Shown piece by piece: positions 7,592-16,620 of a DNA stretch of 27,371 nt. Below the pieces are notes generated by a model. That model saw nothing but the letters and a program-made list of their open reading frames with translations. It ran no database searches and had not been told where the DNA came from. Location of the stretch: positions 1 through 27,371 of the forward strand of contig CAZEVI010000007.1 of NCBI GenBank assembly GCA_964515615.1, in the 5' to 3' direction. The stretch's first letter is position 1, and every line of letters begins with the position of its first letter. Source of the stretch: CAZEVI01 sp964515615. GTDB taxonomy: Bacteria > Patescibacteriota > UBA1384 > XYA2-FULL-43-10 > CAINNR01. The translations under genes and the position numbers were made by a program.

Positions 7592-8788
7592 ATGACTCAG
7601 GACTCAGTAAATTTTATCGATGCAATCGATGAATTGTGCGACGAAAAAGGGCTTAACAAAGAAACGGTAATTTCAACCGTAGAGGCCGCACTGGCCGCAG
7701 CATATCGAAAAGATTACGGAAAACCGCACCAAGTAATTCGAGCAAAAATGGATCCAAAAACCGGCGATGCCGAAATGTTCAAAGTTACAACTGTTATTGA
7801 TGATGAAGAATTTGAAAATCCAGAAGCCGAAATTACGCTAACTGATGCTAAGAAAATTAAAAAAGATTACAAAGTCGGCGATGAAATTATCGAACCAATG
7901 CCAAAAGAAGAAAATTTTGGCCGAATCGCTGCTCAAACAGCCAAACAGGTAATTATTCAACGAATCCGCGAAGCCGAACGCGATATGATTTTCAGCGAAT
8001 TCAAAGATCGAGAGCATACAATTGGCAATGGATCGGTTCAGCAAATCGAGGGCAAAAACGTAATTGTTTCACTGGGAAAGGTAAATGCGATTTTATTTCC
8101 AAGCGATCAAATTCGCGACGAAAATTATTATGTCGGTCAAAGACTTAAAGTCTATATTAAAGAAGTCGCTCAAACCTCCAGAGGCCCGCAAGTTTTAGTT
8201 TCCCGAACAGACGAAGGTTTGATTAAAGGACTTTTTGAATTGGAAGTGCCGGAGATCGCTAACGAAACAGTTGAAATTAAAAGCTTGGCTAGAGAAGCCG
8301 GAACAAGAACAAAAATGGCAGTTATTGCTCATGATGAAAATATTGACCCAATCGGTTCTTGTGTCGGACAACGTGGCACTCGCGTTCAATCAGTGTTGGC
8401 GGAAATTGGCGACGAAAAGATCGATATTATTCTCTGGGACGAGGATGTTGAAAAATTTATTGTCAATGCCCTTTCTCCAGCAAAATGCGAAAAAATCGTA
8501 ATTTCATCAAAAGACAATAAAGCAATTGTTTATGTCCCCGACGATTCGCTGTCATTAGCAATTGGAAAAAACGGCCAAAATGTTCGCTTGGCATCAAAGC
8601 TAACCGGTTGGGGAATTGATATCGAAAAAGCGGAAAGCCAAGGCAAAGATAAAAAACTCAAAAAAGACAAAAAAAATGATTCAGACACCAACAGTAAAAC
8701 TACTGCCGTTAGTGTTGAAAAAAAGGAAATTGTCAAAGAAGATCTACCAATGGATGAAGATAAAAATATCAAAGAAGGCAAAAAATAA
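7592..8788 (+). CDS. nusA: Transcription termination/antitermination factor NusA
   Basis: An RNA-polymerase-binding factor controlling pausing, termination and antitermination. The 398 aa show the order expected of NusA. The N-terminal polymerase-binding domain (about 1-125) contains AALAAAYRKDYG. An S1 domain (about 132-200) includes VNAILFPSDQI. Two KH domains follow, marked by GSCVGQRGTRVQSV and DDSLSLAIGKNGQNVRLA. The protein ends in a Lys/Asp/Glu-rich, probably disordered tail (about 345-398) with no acidic AR repeats. AAAGGAG precedes the ATG. The usual upstream partner rimP is absent; a structured leader takes its place. Confidence 0.96.
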   Translation: MTQDSVNFIDAIDELCDEKGLNKETVISTVEAALAAAYRKDYGKPHQVIRAKMDPKTGDAEMFKVTTVIDDEEFENPEAEITLTDAKKIKKDYKVGDEIIEPMPKEENFGRIAAQTAKQVIIQRIREAERDMIFSEFKDREHTIGNGSVQQIEGKNVIVSLGKVNAILFPSDQIRDENYYVGQRLKVYIKEVAQTSRGPQVLVSRTDEGLIKGLFELEVPEIANETVEIKSLAREAGTRTKMAVIAHDENIDPIGSCVGQRGTRVQSVLAEIGDEKIDIILWDEDVEKFIVNALSPAKCEKIVISSKDNKAIVYVPDDSLSLAIGKNGQNVRLASKLTGWGIDIEKAESQGKDKKLKKDKKNDSDTNSKTTAVSVEKKEIVKEDLPMDEDKNIKEGKK

Positions 8789-8834
8789 TCGTAATAAAGA
8801 ATAATTTATCAGTGTTGCCTAATTCTTATTCGTT

Positions 8835-8914
8835 CGTCCTTGCGAGGAGAAACGGCTAAACAAACTCTAGCATGTAGATTGTTTCTCTTCGTTTGATACA
8901 GCGTTTGCAATAAC
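8835..8914. repeat. Degenerate palindromic intergenic repeat (MITE/REP-like)
   Basis: The left end CGTCCTTGCGAGGAG and right end GCGTTTGCAATAAC are imperfect inverse complements. So is the core AAACAAACTCTA-GCATG-TAGATTGTTT. The layout follows, from memory, a palindromic repeat beginning CGTCATTGCGAGG and ending CTCGCAATGACG that is scattered through many bacterial genomes. This copy has accumulated mutations in both arms. It fills most of the nusA-clpC gap. Confidence 0.6.
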
Positions 8915-8916
8915 AA

Positions 8917-8945
8917 TTGCGCATCAGCGACAACAAATATATAAA
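8917..8945 (+). promoter_or_regulatory. Possible clpC promoter
   Basis: TTGCGC (8917-8922), a 17-bp spacer and TATAAA (8940-8945) lie about 45 bp before clpC. The -35 box is weak. No CIRCE or CtsR-type heat-shock operator is seen nearby. Confidence 0.35.
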
Positions 8946-8989
8946 TATAAACATTTCATCAAATATTTTTAATTTAAAATAAGATTAAA

Positions 8990-11494
8990 ATGGATCCGAA
9001 TATTTTTGGAAAATTTTCCGATAATTTACGCAAAATTTTGGTTTTGGCAGAGAAAATTGCCAGAGATTCCAAAAAAGCTCTCGACACCGAAGACATGCTT
9101 TTAGCGATGGTACTGACAAAAGGCACACTAGCCTCCGATATTTTAATATCGGCCGAAATTGTTCCCGACAAAGTCTCAATCGTCGCCAAACTGGTCAGCA
9201 ATCAAAACAGTAAACGAACGATTCCGAAAATCTCCGACGATGCCAAAAACGCTCTTCAATCGGCAATTAGAACTGCCGCTGAATACAATCACATTGTTGT
9301 CGATGCCGAACACTTGCTTTTAGTACTTCTTTCAAACCCTAAATTCAATTCATACAATGTTGTTGAAAGAATTGGAATCAAACCGGAAAAAGTTGCCGGC
9401 CAAGTATCTTCAATTTTTACTGAAATATCAAAAGCTGGCGGATTTTTGAATAATGGTTCAGCAAAAAGTTTTGATTTGCCTAACTTTGGTGATGACGGTG
9501 GCGATGAAATTCCAGCTGATTTTCCGGAAATGGGAAGCCGGACAAAAACCGCTGAAAATGAAAAAAGTTTTCTTGAACAATTTACACTAAATTTGACTGG
9601 AATGGCCAAAAAGAAGCAGCTTGATCCAATGATCGGCCGAGAAAATGAAACTGAACGAGCGACGCAAATATTATCTCGAAGAACCAAAAACAACCCACTT
9701 TTAATCGGCGAGCCCGGAGTCGGAAAAACGGCGATTGTTGAAGGATTGGCACAGAGAATTGTCGATGGTTGTGTGCCTCAAACTTTAAGCGGAAAAACAA
9801 TTCTCTCGCTGGATATTGGCTCTCTACTGGCCGGAACTGTTTATCGTGGTCAATTTGAAGGACGACTAAAAAAACTTTTTGCCGAAATAAAAAACGCCGG
9901 AAAGACAATTTTATTTATCGATGAAATTCATACTACAATCGGAACCGGATCAGCCGAAGGATCACTTGACACCGCCAATATGCTAAAACCGATATTAGCC
10001 AGAGGTGATTTCCAAGTTATTGGCGCCACAACTTTTGAGGAATATAAAAAACACATCGAAAAAGACCCAGCTTACGAACGACGATTTCAAGTTGTTCAAA
10101 TTCCCGAACCATCGGTCGCTGAAACAATCAAAATTCTCCGCGGTCTCAAAACCAAATACGAGCAACATCATACAATAAAATTTTCCGCTGATTCTTTAAT
10201 TGCTGCCGCCGAACTTTCCGAGCGTTATATTACTGATCGCTTTTTGCCAGACAAAGCAATTGATCTAATTGATGAAGCCGCAGCAGCAACCAACGTTGTT
10301 ACTCCGGAAGGCACCAAATTGGCAAAATTACAAACTAAACTTCTGGAAATACAGAGTAAAAAAGATGAGGCGGTTTCAGCCGAGAATTACGAATCAGCAA
10401 CCTATTTTCGAGAAGAAGAGATTAAGCTAACCGATCAAATATTGGCGCTTGAAAAAACTAATGCCGGACAAAAAAAGAAGCTCATCGACGCGGAAGATAT
10501 TGCCAAGATCGTCGCCCGATGGACAGGAGTTAATGTCGAAAATTTGTCAATCGACGAAAGAAAACATTACCTGAACTTGGAAAAAAGATTGAAAAAAAGC
10601 GTTATCGGCCAAGACGAAGCAATCTCCGAGTTGGCGAAATCAATTCGCCGCAACAAAGCCGGAATTTCTGATCCAGATAGACCAATCGGTTCATATCTAT
10701 TTCTTGGCCCAACCGGCGTCGGCAAAACATTTCTCTCTAAAACTTTGGCAAGTTTACTTTTTGGCTCTGAAGATAATCTGATAAAGATTGATATGTCTGA
10801 ATTTATGGAGAAACATAATGTTTCAAGATTAGTCGGTGCTCCTGCCGGTTATGTTGGATATGACGACGGGGGAAAGTTAACCGAGGCAGTTAGAAAAAAA
10901 CCATACTCGATTATTCTTTTTGACGAAATTGAAAAAGCCCATCCAGAAGTATTTAATATCTTGTTGCAAATTTTGGAAGATGGATATCTAACCGATGCCA
11001 AAGGTCGTCGAGTCAATTTTAGAAATACAATTATAATTCTAACTTCCAATTTAGGAACATCCGACTTAAAAAAAGCCAAAGAGATTGGCTTCAAGTCAAA
11101 TGAAAATTCACAAACTAGATACGAGGTAATGAAGAATATGGTCATGGAAACCGTTTCCCGCGAAGTTCGCCCAGAACTCATAAATCGGCTGGATTCAATT
11201 ATTGTATTTCATCCATTAGACCAAGCGGCGATTTCTAAAATTGTCGAACTAAATATTAAAGAACTGACCAAGCGCTTAAAAAAGCAGGAAATCTCGTTAA
11301 TAGTTGACAACGAAGTTAAAAAATACATCGCTGACAAAGGATATTCGGATCAATTTGGCGCTCGACCAATTCGACGAACAATTACTGACAAACTTGAAGA
11401 CCCAATTTCTGAATCTATTATTGCCGGCAAGTTTGATTCTGGAAACACAATATCTGTTCATCTTGTGGATCACAAAATTATTTTTAAAAAGTAA
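8990..11494 (+). CDS. clpC: Clp protease ATPase subunit, ClpC type
   Basis: An 834-aa Hsp100 unfoldase that feeds proteins into ClpP. The N-terminal double Clp_N repeat (about 1-145) is followed by the first AAA+ domain, with Walker A GEPGVGKT at 240-247 and Walker B ILFIDEIH around D311-E312. A short middle region with a UVR-type motif (about 446-480) precedes the second AAA+ domain, with Walker A GPTGVGKT at 573-580 and Walker B D645-E646. The tripeptide IGF at 699-701 is in the position of the ClpP-docking loop; with the UVR region and lack of a long ClpB coiled coil, this favours ClpC over ClpB. No clpP is in the window. The rel gene follows after 5 bp. Confidence 0.93.
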   Translation: MDPNIFGKFSDNLRKILVLAEKIARDSKKALDTEDMLLAMVLTKGTLASDILISAEIVPDKVSIVAKLVSNQNSKRTIPKISDDAKNALQSAIRTAAEYNHIVVDAEHLLLVLLSNPKFNSYNVVERIGIKPEKVAGQVSSIFTEISKAGGFLNNGSAKSFDLPNFGDDGGDEIPADFPEMGSRTKTAENEKSFLEQFTLNLTGMAKKKQLDPMIGRENETERATQILSRRTKNNPLLIGEPGVGKTAIVEGLAQRIVDGCVPQTLSGKTILSLDIGSLLAGTVYRGQFEGRLKKLFAEIKNAGKTILFIDEIHTTIGTGSAEGSLDTANMLKPILARGDFQVIGATTFEEYKKHIEKDPAYERRFQVVQIPEPSVAETIKILRGLKTKYEQHHTIKFSADSLIAAAELSERYITDRFLPDKAIDLIDEAAAATNVVTPEGTKLAKLQTKLLEIQSKKDEAVSAENYESATYFREEEIKLTDQILALEKTNAGQKKKLIDAEDIAKIVARWTGVNVENLSIDERKHYLNLEKRLKKSVIGQDEAISELAKSIRRNKAGISDPDRPIGSYLFLGPTGVGKTFLSKTLASLLFGSEDNLIKIDMSEFMEKHNVSRLVGAPAGYVGYDDGGKLTEAVRKKPYSIILFDEIEKAHPEVFNILLQILEDGYLTDAKGRRVNFRNTIIILTSNLGTSDLKKAKEIGFKSNENSQTRYEVMKNMVMETVSREVRPELINRLDSIIVFHPLDQAAISKIVELNIKELTKRLKKQEISLIVDNEVKKYIADKGYSDQFGARPIRRTITDKLEDPISESIIAGKFDSGNTISVHLVDHKIIFKK

Positions 11495-11499
11495 CACCG

Positions 11500-13392
11500 A
11501 TGACCTCGAAAATGAAAAAAATCGATCAATCGGTCGGAAGTTTTAATGATAGTCTAATTCCGTTTCTCTCCGACTTCGAAGTAAATGAAATTCAATTTAT
11601 TGAATCGGTTTTTGATTTTGCTAAGGAAAAACATTTCGGTCAAAAAAGATTTAGTGGAGAAGATTATTTTATTCATCCGTTAAATATTGCTAAGGAATTA
11701 ATAAAACATCAACCAGATAAAGAAATAGTTGCGGCTGCACTTTTGCACGACGTGGTCGAAGATTGCGAAGTTTCGGTTTCTGAAATTGAGAAAAAATTCG
11801 GTCATGAGGTGGCAAAGTTGGTCGACGGAGTAACAAAAATTTCTTTAATCGAAATGAAGGAAAAAGCTCTCGGGCTTGAATTTGACAAAAACCATATCTC
11901 TTCGCAGATAGATTCGTATAGAAAACTATTGACCGCCATGGCTGGCGACCCACGAGTTTTAATCATTAAACTCTACGATCGCCTTCACAATTCACAAACT
12001 CTCGAATGGCTACCAAAATCAAAACAAAAATTTTATGCTCTGGAAACTATTCAAGTTTTTGCACCGCTGGCAGAACGAATTGGAATGTCAACTATAAAAT
12101 CCGAATTAGAAGATAACAGTTTTCCGTATGCTTTTCCGGAAGAATATAGTGCTTTTATAAAAAATATCACTGTTGCGAAAGAAGATCGAGAAAAATATAT
12201 TATAAAAATTATCAAAATTTTGAAAAATCATTTTCCAGGTTCAGAGATCTACGGTCGTGCTAAACATAATTTTTCACTTTATAATAAACTTCTGGAAAAA
12301 GAGTCGTTAGAAAATATTTTCGATTTAGTTGCGATTCGAATTATTGTTCCAACCGTTGAAAAATGCTACCACGCGCTCGGTCAAATTCACGAAATATTCG
12401 CTCCACTGCCGGAAGGGGTGACCGACTATATCGCCAAGCCGCGAGAAAATGTTTATCAATCTTTGCACTCAATTGTCATCGGTCCTGATAATGTTAAATT
12501 TGAAATTCAAATTCGAACTCCACGAATGCACAAAATCGCCGAATTCGGAATTGCAGCCCATTGGTATTACAAAGAAAAAAAAATTAGATCGACCGGAGAA
12601 AAAGATGCTAAAAGATGGATCGAAGAGCTCGGATCTGGTGATATATTTGGCTCAAAGAAGAATTTTTTTTCCGACAAAATTTTTGTTTTTACTCCACAAG
12701 GAAAAATTATTGAGTTGCCAAAAAATGCAACTCCACTTGATTTTGCTTTTCATATCCACAGTCAGCTCGGTCTCTCCTGCTACGGATCCAAAATTAACAA
12801 TAAAATCGGGCATATTTCCGCCAAACTAAAAACTGGTGATATTGTCGAAATTATTAAAAACGAACGAACTAAACCATCACTTGATTGGCTTGGTTTTGTA
12901 AAGACCAATTTTGCCAAAAATAAAATTCGAGATTACTTTAACAATCTGGAAAGGCCAAAACACCTTTCGATTGGACAAGAAATTGTAAATACTCAGTTGA
13001 TGAAATTTGAACTGTTGCCGATTACTGAAAAAAATTTTAAGCAACTTTCAGATAAAATTAGCCGTTCAAAATTGCCGTTTAATGATTTGGAAACCGCTCT
13101 GGTTCTAGTCGGTAAAAAAGAAATTTCCAAAAATGATGTAATTAAGGTTTTGTACGAAAATGCGAACTTCTCTGAAAATAAAGAAGCAAAAAAAATCACC
13201 GGTGTTGGAAATGTTAATTTTGAAATTGGTAACGGAATCACATACCGTTTAGCAAACTGTTGTAAACCGAAAAATATAGACAAAATTATTGGCTACATTA
13301 CATTGCAAAAAATAATCACTGTTCACAAGGCAAATTGCCCAGAAACTAAAAAGTTCGACAAAAGTAGAATCATCAATGGAAATTGGTGCTAA
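11500..13392 (+). CDS. rel: Bifunctional (p)ppGpp synthetase/hydrolase, RelA/SpoT family
   Basis: Makes and degrades the starvation alarmone (p)ppGpp. The 630 aa contain an HD hydrolase domain with FIHPLNIAKEL, HDVVED and YDRLHN, all metal and substrate residues apparently intact. The synthetase domain has GRAKHNFSLYNKL, FDLVAIRIIV, DYIAKPRENVYQSLHS and FEIQIRTPRMHKIAE. A TGS domain (VFTPQGKIIELPKNATPLDFAFH) follows, then a C-terminal Cys/His region (ANCCKPKN, VHKANCPE). It ends there, without the ACT domain of longer Rel proteins. One oddity is NVY where the family usually has NGY before QSLH. It is 5 bp from clpC, so co-transcription is likely. Confidence 0.93.
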   Translation: MTSKMKKIDQSVGSFNDSLIPFLSDFEVNEIQFIESVFDFAKEKHFGQKRFSGEDYFIHPLNIAKELIKHQPDKEIVAAALLHDVVEDCEVSVSEIEKKFGHEVAKLVDGVTKISLIEMKEKALGLEFDKNHISSQIDSYRKLLTAMAGDPRVLIIKLYDRLHNSQTLEWLPKSKQKFYALETIQVFAPLAERIGMSTIKSELEDNSFPYAFPEEYSAFIKNITVAKEDREKYIIKIIKILKNHFPGSEIYGRAKHNFSLYNKLLEKESLENIFDLVAIRIIVPTVEKCYHALGQIHEIFAPLPEGVTDYIAKPRENVYQSLHSIVIGPDNVKFEIQIRTPRMHKIAEFGIAAHWYYKEKKIRSTGEKDAKRWIEELGSGDIFGSKKNFFSDKIFVFTPQGKIIELPKNATPLDFAFHIHSQLGLSCYGSKINNKIGHISAKLKTGDIVEIIKNERTKPSLDWLGFVKTNFAKNKIRDYFNNLERPKHLSIGQEIVNTQLMKFELLPITEKNFKQLSDKISRSKLPFNDLETALVLVGKKEISKNDVIKVLYENANFSENKEAKKITGVGNVNFEIGNGITYRLANCCKPKNIDKIIGYITLQKIITVHKANCPETKKFDKSRIINGNWC

Positions 13393-13414
13393 TTTTTTAG
13401 AAATTATTTCCGCT

Positions 13415-13451
13415 AATTGCAATATTTATTAAATTTTGATAGATTGCAATT
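13415..13451. repeat. 9-bp inverted repeat upstream of hisS
   Basis: AATTGCAAT (13415-13423) and its exact inverse complement ATTGCAATT (13443-13451) are 19 bp apart in the 70-bp rel-hisS gap. The second arm ends 11 bp before the hisS ATG. It could be an operator or an mRNA hairpin; no T-box or other known element was recognised. Confidence 0.45.
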
Positions 13452-13462
13452 AAGAGAAAAAA

Positions 13463-14773
13463 ATGATTGATAAACAATTTCAAAAACCACGGGGAACAAA
13501 AGATATCTTGCCAAACGAACAAAATCGCTGGCGTTATTTTCGAGATCTTTCAGAAAAAGTTCTCGACGGACTCGGCTTTAATAAAATTGATACGCCGCTT
13601 TTTGAAGACAAACGAATTTACGATCGCGGAGTTGGCAAGGGAACGGATATTATTGAAAAAGAGATATATTTAATTGAATCGTTCTCAGATGACGATGAAT
13701 ATCAGCTGGCGCTTCGGCCAGAGGGAACGGCCGGTGTTGCCAGAGCATATATTGAAAACGGTATGAGCTCTTGGCCACAACCTGTTCGATTATATTATTC
13801 TGGCCCTATGTATCGGCATGAACGGCCACAAAAAGGACGATTTCGCGAACATCGCCAAGTTGGTGCAGAAATCTTTGGCGACCAGAGTGCAAAATCAGAT
13901 TATTTAGCTATTTTGTCGGCAATTGAAATTTTTAAAAAACTCGGATTTTCCAGTTTGAATGTGGCTATAAATTCAATCGGTTGTTCGGAATGCCGACCAA
14001 AATATTTGATAAAACTTAAAGAGTTTTATGCTGATAAATTAACCGAAGTTTGCTCCGATTGCAGAAGACGCTTTGATACAAATCCGTTGCGAATGCTTGA
14101 TTGCAAAAATGAAAGTTGTCAAAAGTTAAAATCTAAGACACCACAGATGGTTGATTCACTTTGCTCCGAATGTCGCGACCACTTTCAAGACGTTTTGCAA
14201 TATCTCGACGATTTTGGAATTAAATTTAATTTGGATAATACCTTAGTTCGTGGACTCGATTACTACACAAAAACCGTTTTTGAAATATCAGCCAGTAGCG
14301 ACAAAGAGCGAAAAAGCACACTTTGCGGCGGCGGCCGATATGACAATTTGGTCGCAACTCTCGGCGGTGTCAAAACTCCGGCGGTCGGCTGGGGGATGGG
14401 AGCCGATCGAGTTGTTGAACTTTTAGTTGATAATAAAATCAAAATTCCCAAAGTCCATGGCATTGATGTGGTGATTCTTGAGGTTGGCGACACCGCTAAA
14501 AAAGTTTGCCGAAAATTATTTGATGCTTTTGAAAAAGACGATATTAATGTTTTTTATATTCCGTCAAAAGATTCTCTTCGGGCACAGCTGAAAATGGCAG
14601 CAAAACTTAGTGCTGATTTTGCGCTAATAGTCGGTCAGCAGGAGGCACTTAACGGATCGGTTTTAGTTCGAGATCTAAAAACAAGTACCCAAGAAGATCT
14701 TTCAACAGCTAGCGCCATTGAATTGATCAAAGAGAAATATGTCAAAAAGAACGACTGCCCAACTGGTAGCTGA
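13463..14773 (+). CDS. hisS: Histidyl-tRNA synthetase
   Basis: Charges tRNA-His with histidine. It is a 436-aa class II aminoacyl-tRNA synthetase. It starts with the typical QKPRGTKDILP. Class II motif 2 is seen in GPMYRHERPQKGRFREHRQ, followed by VGAEIFG. The histidine-specific motifs are LVRGLDYYTKTVFEI and the motif 3 region GGGRYDNL/GWGMGADRVVEL. The C-terminal anticodon-binding domain covers about residues 335-430. Four CxxC-like cysteine pairs at about residues 174-235 (CSECRPK, CSDCRRR, CKNESC, CSECRDH) could bind zinc. Its end overlaps the next gene by 35 bp. Confidence 0.96.
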   Translation: MIDKQFQKPRGTKDILPNEQNRWRYFRDLSEKVLDGLGFNKIDTPLFEDKRIYDRGVGKGTDIIEKEIYLIESFSDDDEYQLALRPEGTAGVARAYIENGMSSWPQPVRLYYSGPMYRHERPQKGRFREHRQVGAEIFGDQSAKSDYLAILSAIEIFKKLGFSSLNVAINSIGCSECRPKYLIKLKEFYADKLTEVCSDCRRRFDTNPLRMLDCKNESCQKLKSKTPQMVDSLCSECRDHFQDVLQYLDDFGIKFNLDNTLVRGLDYYTKTVFEISASSDKERKSTLCGGGRYDNLVATLGGVKTPAVGWGMGADRVVELLVDNKIKIPKVHGIDVVILEVGDTAKKVCRKLFDAFEKDDINVFYIPSKDSLRAQLKMAAKLSADFALIVGQQEALNGSVLVRDLKTSTQEDLSTASAIELIKEKYVKKNDCPTGS

Positions 14774-15251
14774 AAAAAATTTAGCTCAAATTAAAAACGG
14801 AGAGCGAAATCCGGTTTTTTTAATTTTGGACAATATTCGTTCAATGTATAATGTCGGAGCCATTTTCCGAACTGCTGACGCCGCTAGAGTTAAAAAAATT
14901 TTTCTCTGCGGAATTACCGCCACTCCTGTACGAAAAGAGATTGGAAAAACGGCCCTAAAAACGGTTGATTTTGTTCCATGGGAGTATCGAGAAAATGCCA
15001 AAGATTTAATTTTAGAATTAAATAAAAAGGGCGTTCAAACGGTTGCCCTAGAACAAACAACTGAAAGTAAAAATTATAAAAATTTTGAATTTCAAAAGCC
15101 GCTGGCAATAATTGTCGGCCACGAAGTCGAAGGAGTTAGCGATGATCTTCTAGATATTTGCGATGTCTCCATAGAAATTCCGATGTATGGAATTGCTAAT
15201 TCTCTAAATGTTGCCACCGCCGTCGGAATAATTTTGTTTCACTTGCTTTAA
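14739..15251 (+). CDS. TrmH/SpoU-family RNA 2'-O-methyltransferase
   Basis: A 170-aa SPOUT methyltransferase. Motif 1 is DNIRSMYNVGAIFRTADAA, motif 2 is AIIVGHEVEGVSDD and motif 3 is IEIPMYGIANSLNVATA, forming the trefoil-knot SAM site. It lacks the extra N-terminal substrate-binding domain of RlmB, so it is closest in size to TrmL/TrmH-type enzymes that act on tRNA. The exact target nucleotide cannot be assigned. The first ATG is used; it lies within the 3' end of hisS, indicating translational coupling with a tRNA-linked gene. Confidence 0.88.
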   Translation: MSKRTTAQLVAEKNLAQIKNGERNPVFLILDNIRSMYNVGAIFRTADAARVKKIFLCGITATPVRKEIGKTALKTVDFVPWEYRENAKDLILELNKKGVQTVALEQTTESKNYKNFEFQKPLAIIVGHEVEGVSDDLLDICDVSIEIPMYGIANSLNVATAVGIILFHLL

Positions 15252-15304
15252 TGGCATTAAAAAATTGGTAACTAGACCACATAACGACAAAAAATAACAA
15301 AACT

Positions 15305-16609
15305 ATGGAAATTAAAATTGAAAAAATGGCGTTCGCCGGGGCCGGAATCGGCAATCTCCCAAATGGAAAAAAGATTTTTATTAAAAAAGTTGTGCCAGGT
15401 GATATTGTTGAAATAGAAATTACCGACGAAAAAAGCGATTTTGCTTTTGGATTGGCAGAAAAAGTAATAGAATCTTCGCCAGATCGAATTAAACCGAAAT
15501 GTGAATATTTTTACCAATGTGGCGGATGCGATCACCAAAATATTTCTTACAAAAATCAATTGAAAATTAAGCAAAAATTAGTTGAAGAATCGTTACAACG
15601 ACAAAGAATTGAAAACCAAGTCTTGCCGATAATTCCGGCTTCCAACAAAGAATTTTACTACCGAAATTCAATACGTTTTATGTTTTTTCTCGACAAAAAA
15701 AATCAACTTCATACTGCCCACAATCAAAATTCAAACAACCTGAAATTAGTTGTCGTTGATAAATGCTTGCTTCAATCAGAAAAATCCAATTTAATACTGT
15801 CAAAATTGTTAAATTGTATAAACAAAAATGTAGCCAATAAAGAAACTTTTTGGCAATTAAAAATTCGAGAGGGAAAACAAACAGGCGACGTAATGGTTGA
15901 AATAATTACTCCAAATAATGATTTGCCGGGTGAGGAAGAAATTGTTAAAACATTAAAAACCATTAATGGAATAAAATCAATTTATCACACAATCACTCCC
16001 GGAAAATCACTATTAAATTTAAGACGGCGGTTAATTTTCGGCTTTCCTGTGATTTACGAAAAGATTGGCTCTTTCACTTTTCAAATTTCACCGGAGAGTT
16101 TCTTTCAAACTAATTCTTTCGGTGTAAAAAATCTTTACGACACAATTAAACAAATCGCCAATATTAAAATGGGGGAAAATTTGTTAGATTTATATTGCGG
16201 AACCGGATCGATTGGGATTTATCTTTCAACCTTAGCCAAAAAAGTTGTTGGGGTTGATGTCGTCCCTGAGGCGATACGTGACGCCAAAGATAATGCAAAA
16301 ATCAACAAAATCCAAAACGCTGAATTTATCTGTCTGGATGCAAATAAATTGGATATCTTCAAATATAAAAATTTTGTAATAATAGTTGACCCTCCGCGAG
16401 CCGGTTTAAAAAAAGAATTAATCCCAGAAATCGCCAAACTTGATTTTAAACGGTTAATCTATATTTCCTGCAATCAGGCAACGTTCGCCCGCGATTTAAA
16501 AGAGTTTGAAAAAAGGGGAGTGATAGCAAAAAAAATTCAACCTATTGATATGTTTCCTCAAACTCATCACATCGAATGTGTTTGTCTTTTGGAAAAAGCC
16601 AACAATTGA
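15305..16609 (+). CDS. RlmD/TrmA-family RNA (uracil-5-)methyltransferase
   Basis: A 434-aa SAM-dependent enzyme that makes 5-methyluridine in 23S rRNA or tRNA. The N-terminal TRAM-like beta-barrel (about 1-60) is followed by cysteines for a 4Fe-4S cluster (C66, C72, C75 in CEYFYQCGGC, with a further Cys in DKCLLQ). The SAM-binding motif is LLDLYCGTGSIGIYL. VDPPRAGLKK contains the catalytic-site Asp-Pro-Pro, and C389 in YISCNQATFARDL is the nucleophile. Bacterial names used for this family include RlmD, RlmCD and TrmFO-unrelated YefA; the target is not decided by sequence. There is no ribosome binding site. Confidence 0.92.
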   Translation: MEIKIEKMAFAGAGIGNLPNGKKIFIKKVVPGDIVEIEITDEKSDFAFGLAEKVIESSPDRIKPKCEYFYQCGGCDHQNISYKNQLKIKQKLVEESLQRQRIENQVLPIIPASNKEFYYRNSIRFMFFLDKKNQLHTAHNQNSNNLKLVVVDKCLLQSEKSNLILSKLLNCINKNVANKETFWQLKIREGKQTGDVMVEIITPNNDLPGEEEIVKTLKTINGIKSIYHTITPGKSLLNLRRRLIFGFPVIYEKIGSFTFQISPESFFQTNSFGVKNLYDTIKQIANIKMGENLLDLYCGTGSIGIYLSTLAKKVVGVDVVPEAIRDAKDNAKINKIQNAEFICLDANKLDIFKYKNFVIIVDPPRAGLKKELIPEIAKLDFKRLIYISCNQATFARDLKEFEKRGVIAKKIQPIDMFPQTHHIECVCLLEKANN

Positions 16610-16620
16610 TTTTAATAATT

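Noticed and set aside
8990..11494. ClpB disaggregase instead of ClpC
   Set aside because: No long middle coiled coil; a UVR-type motif and a ClpP-docking IGF loop are present.
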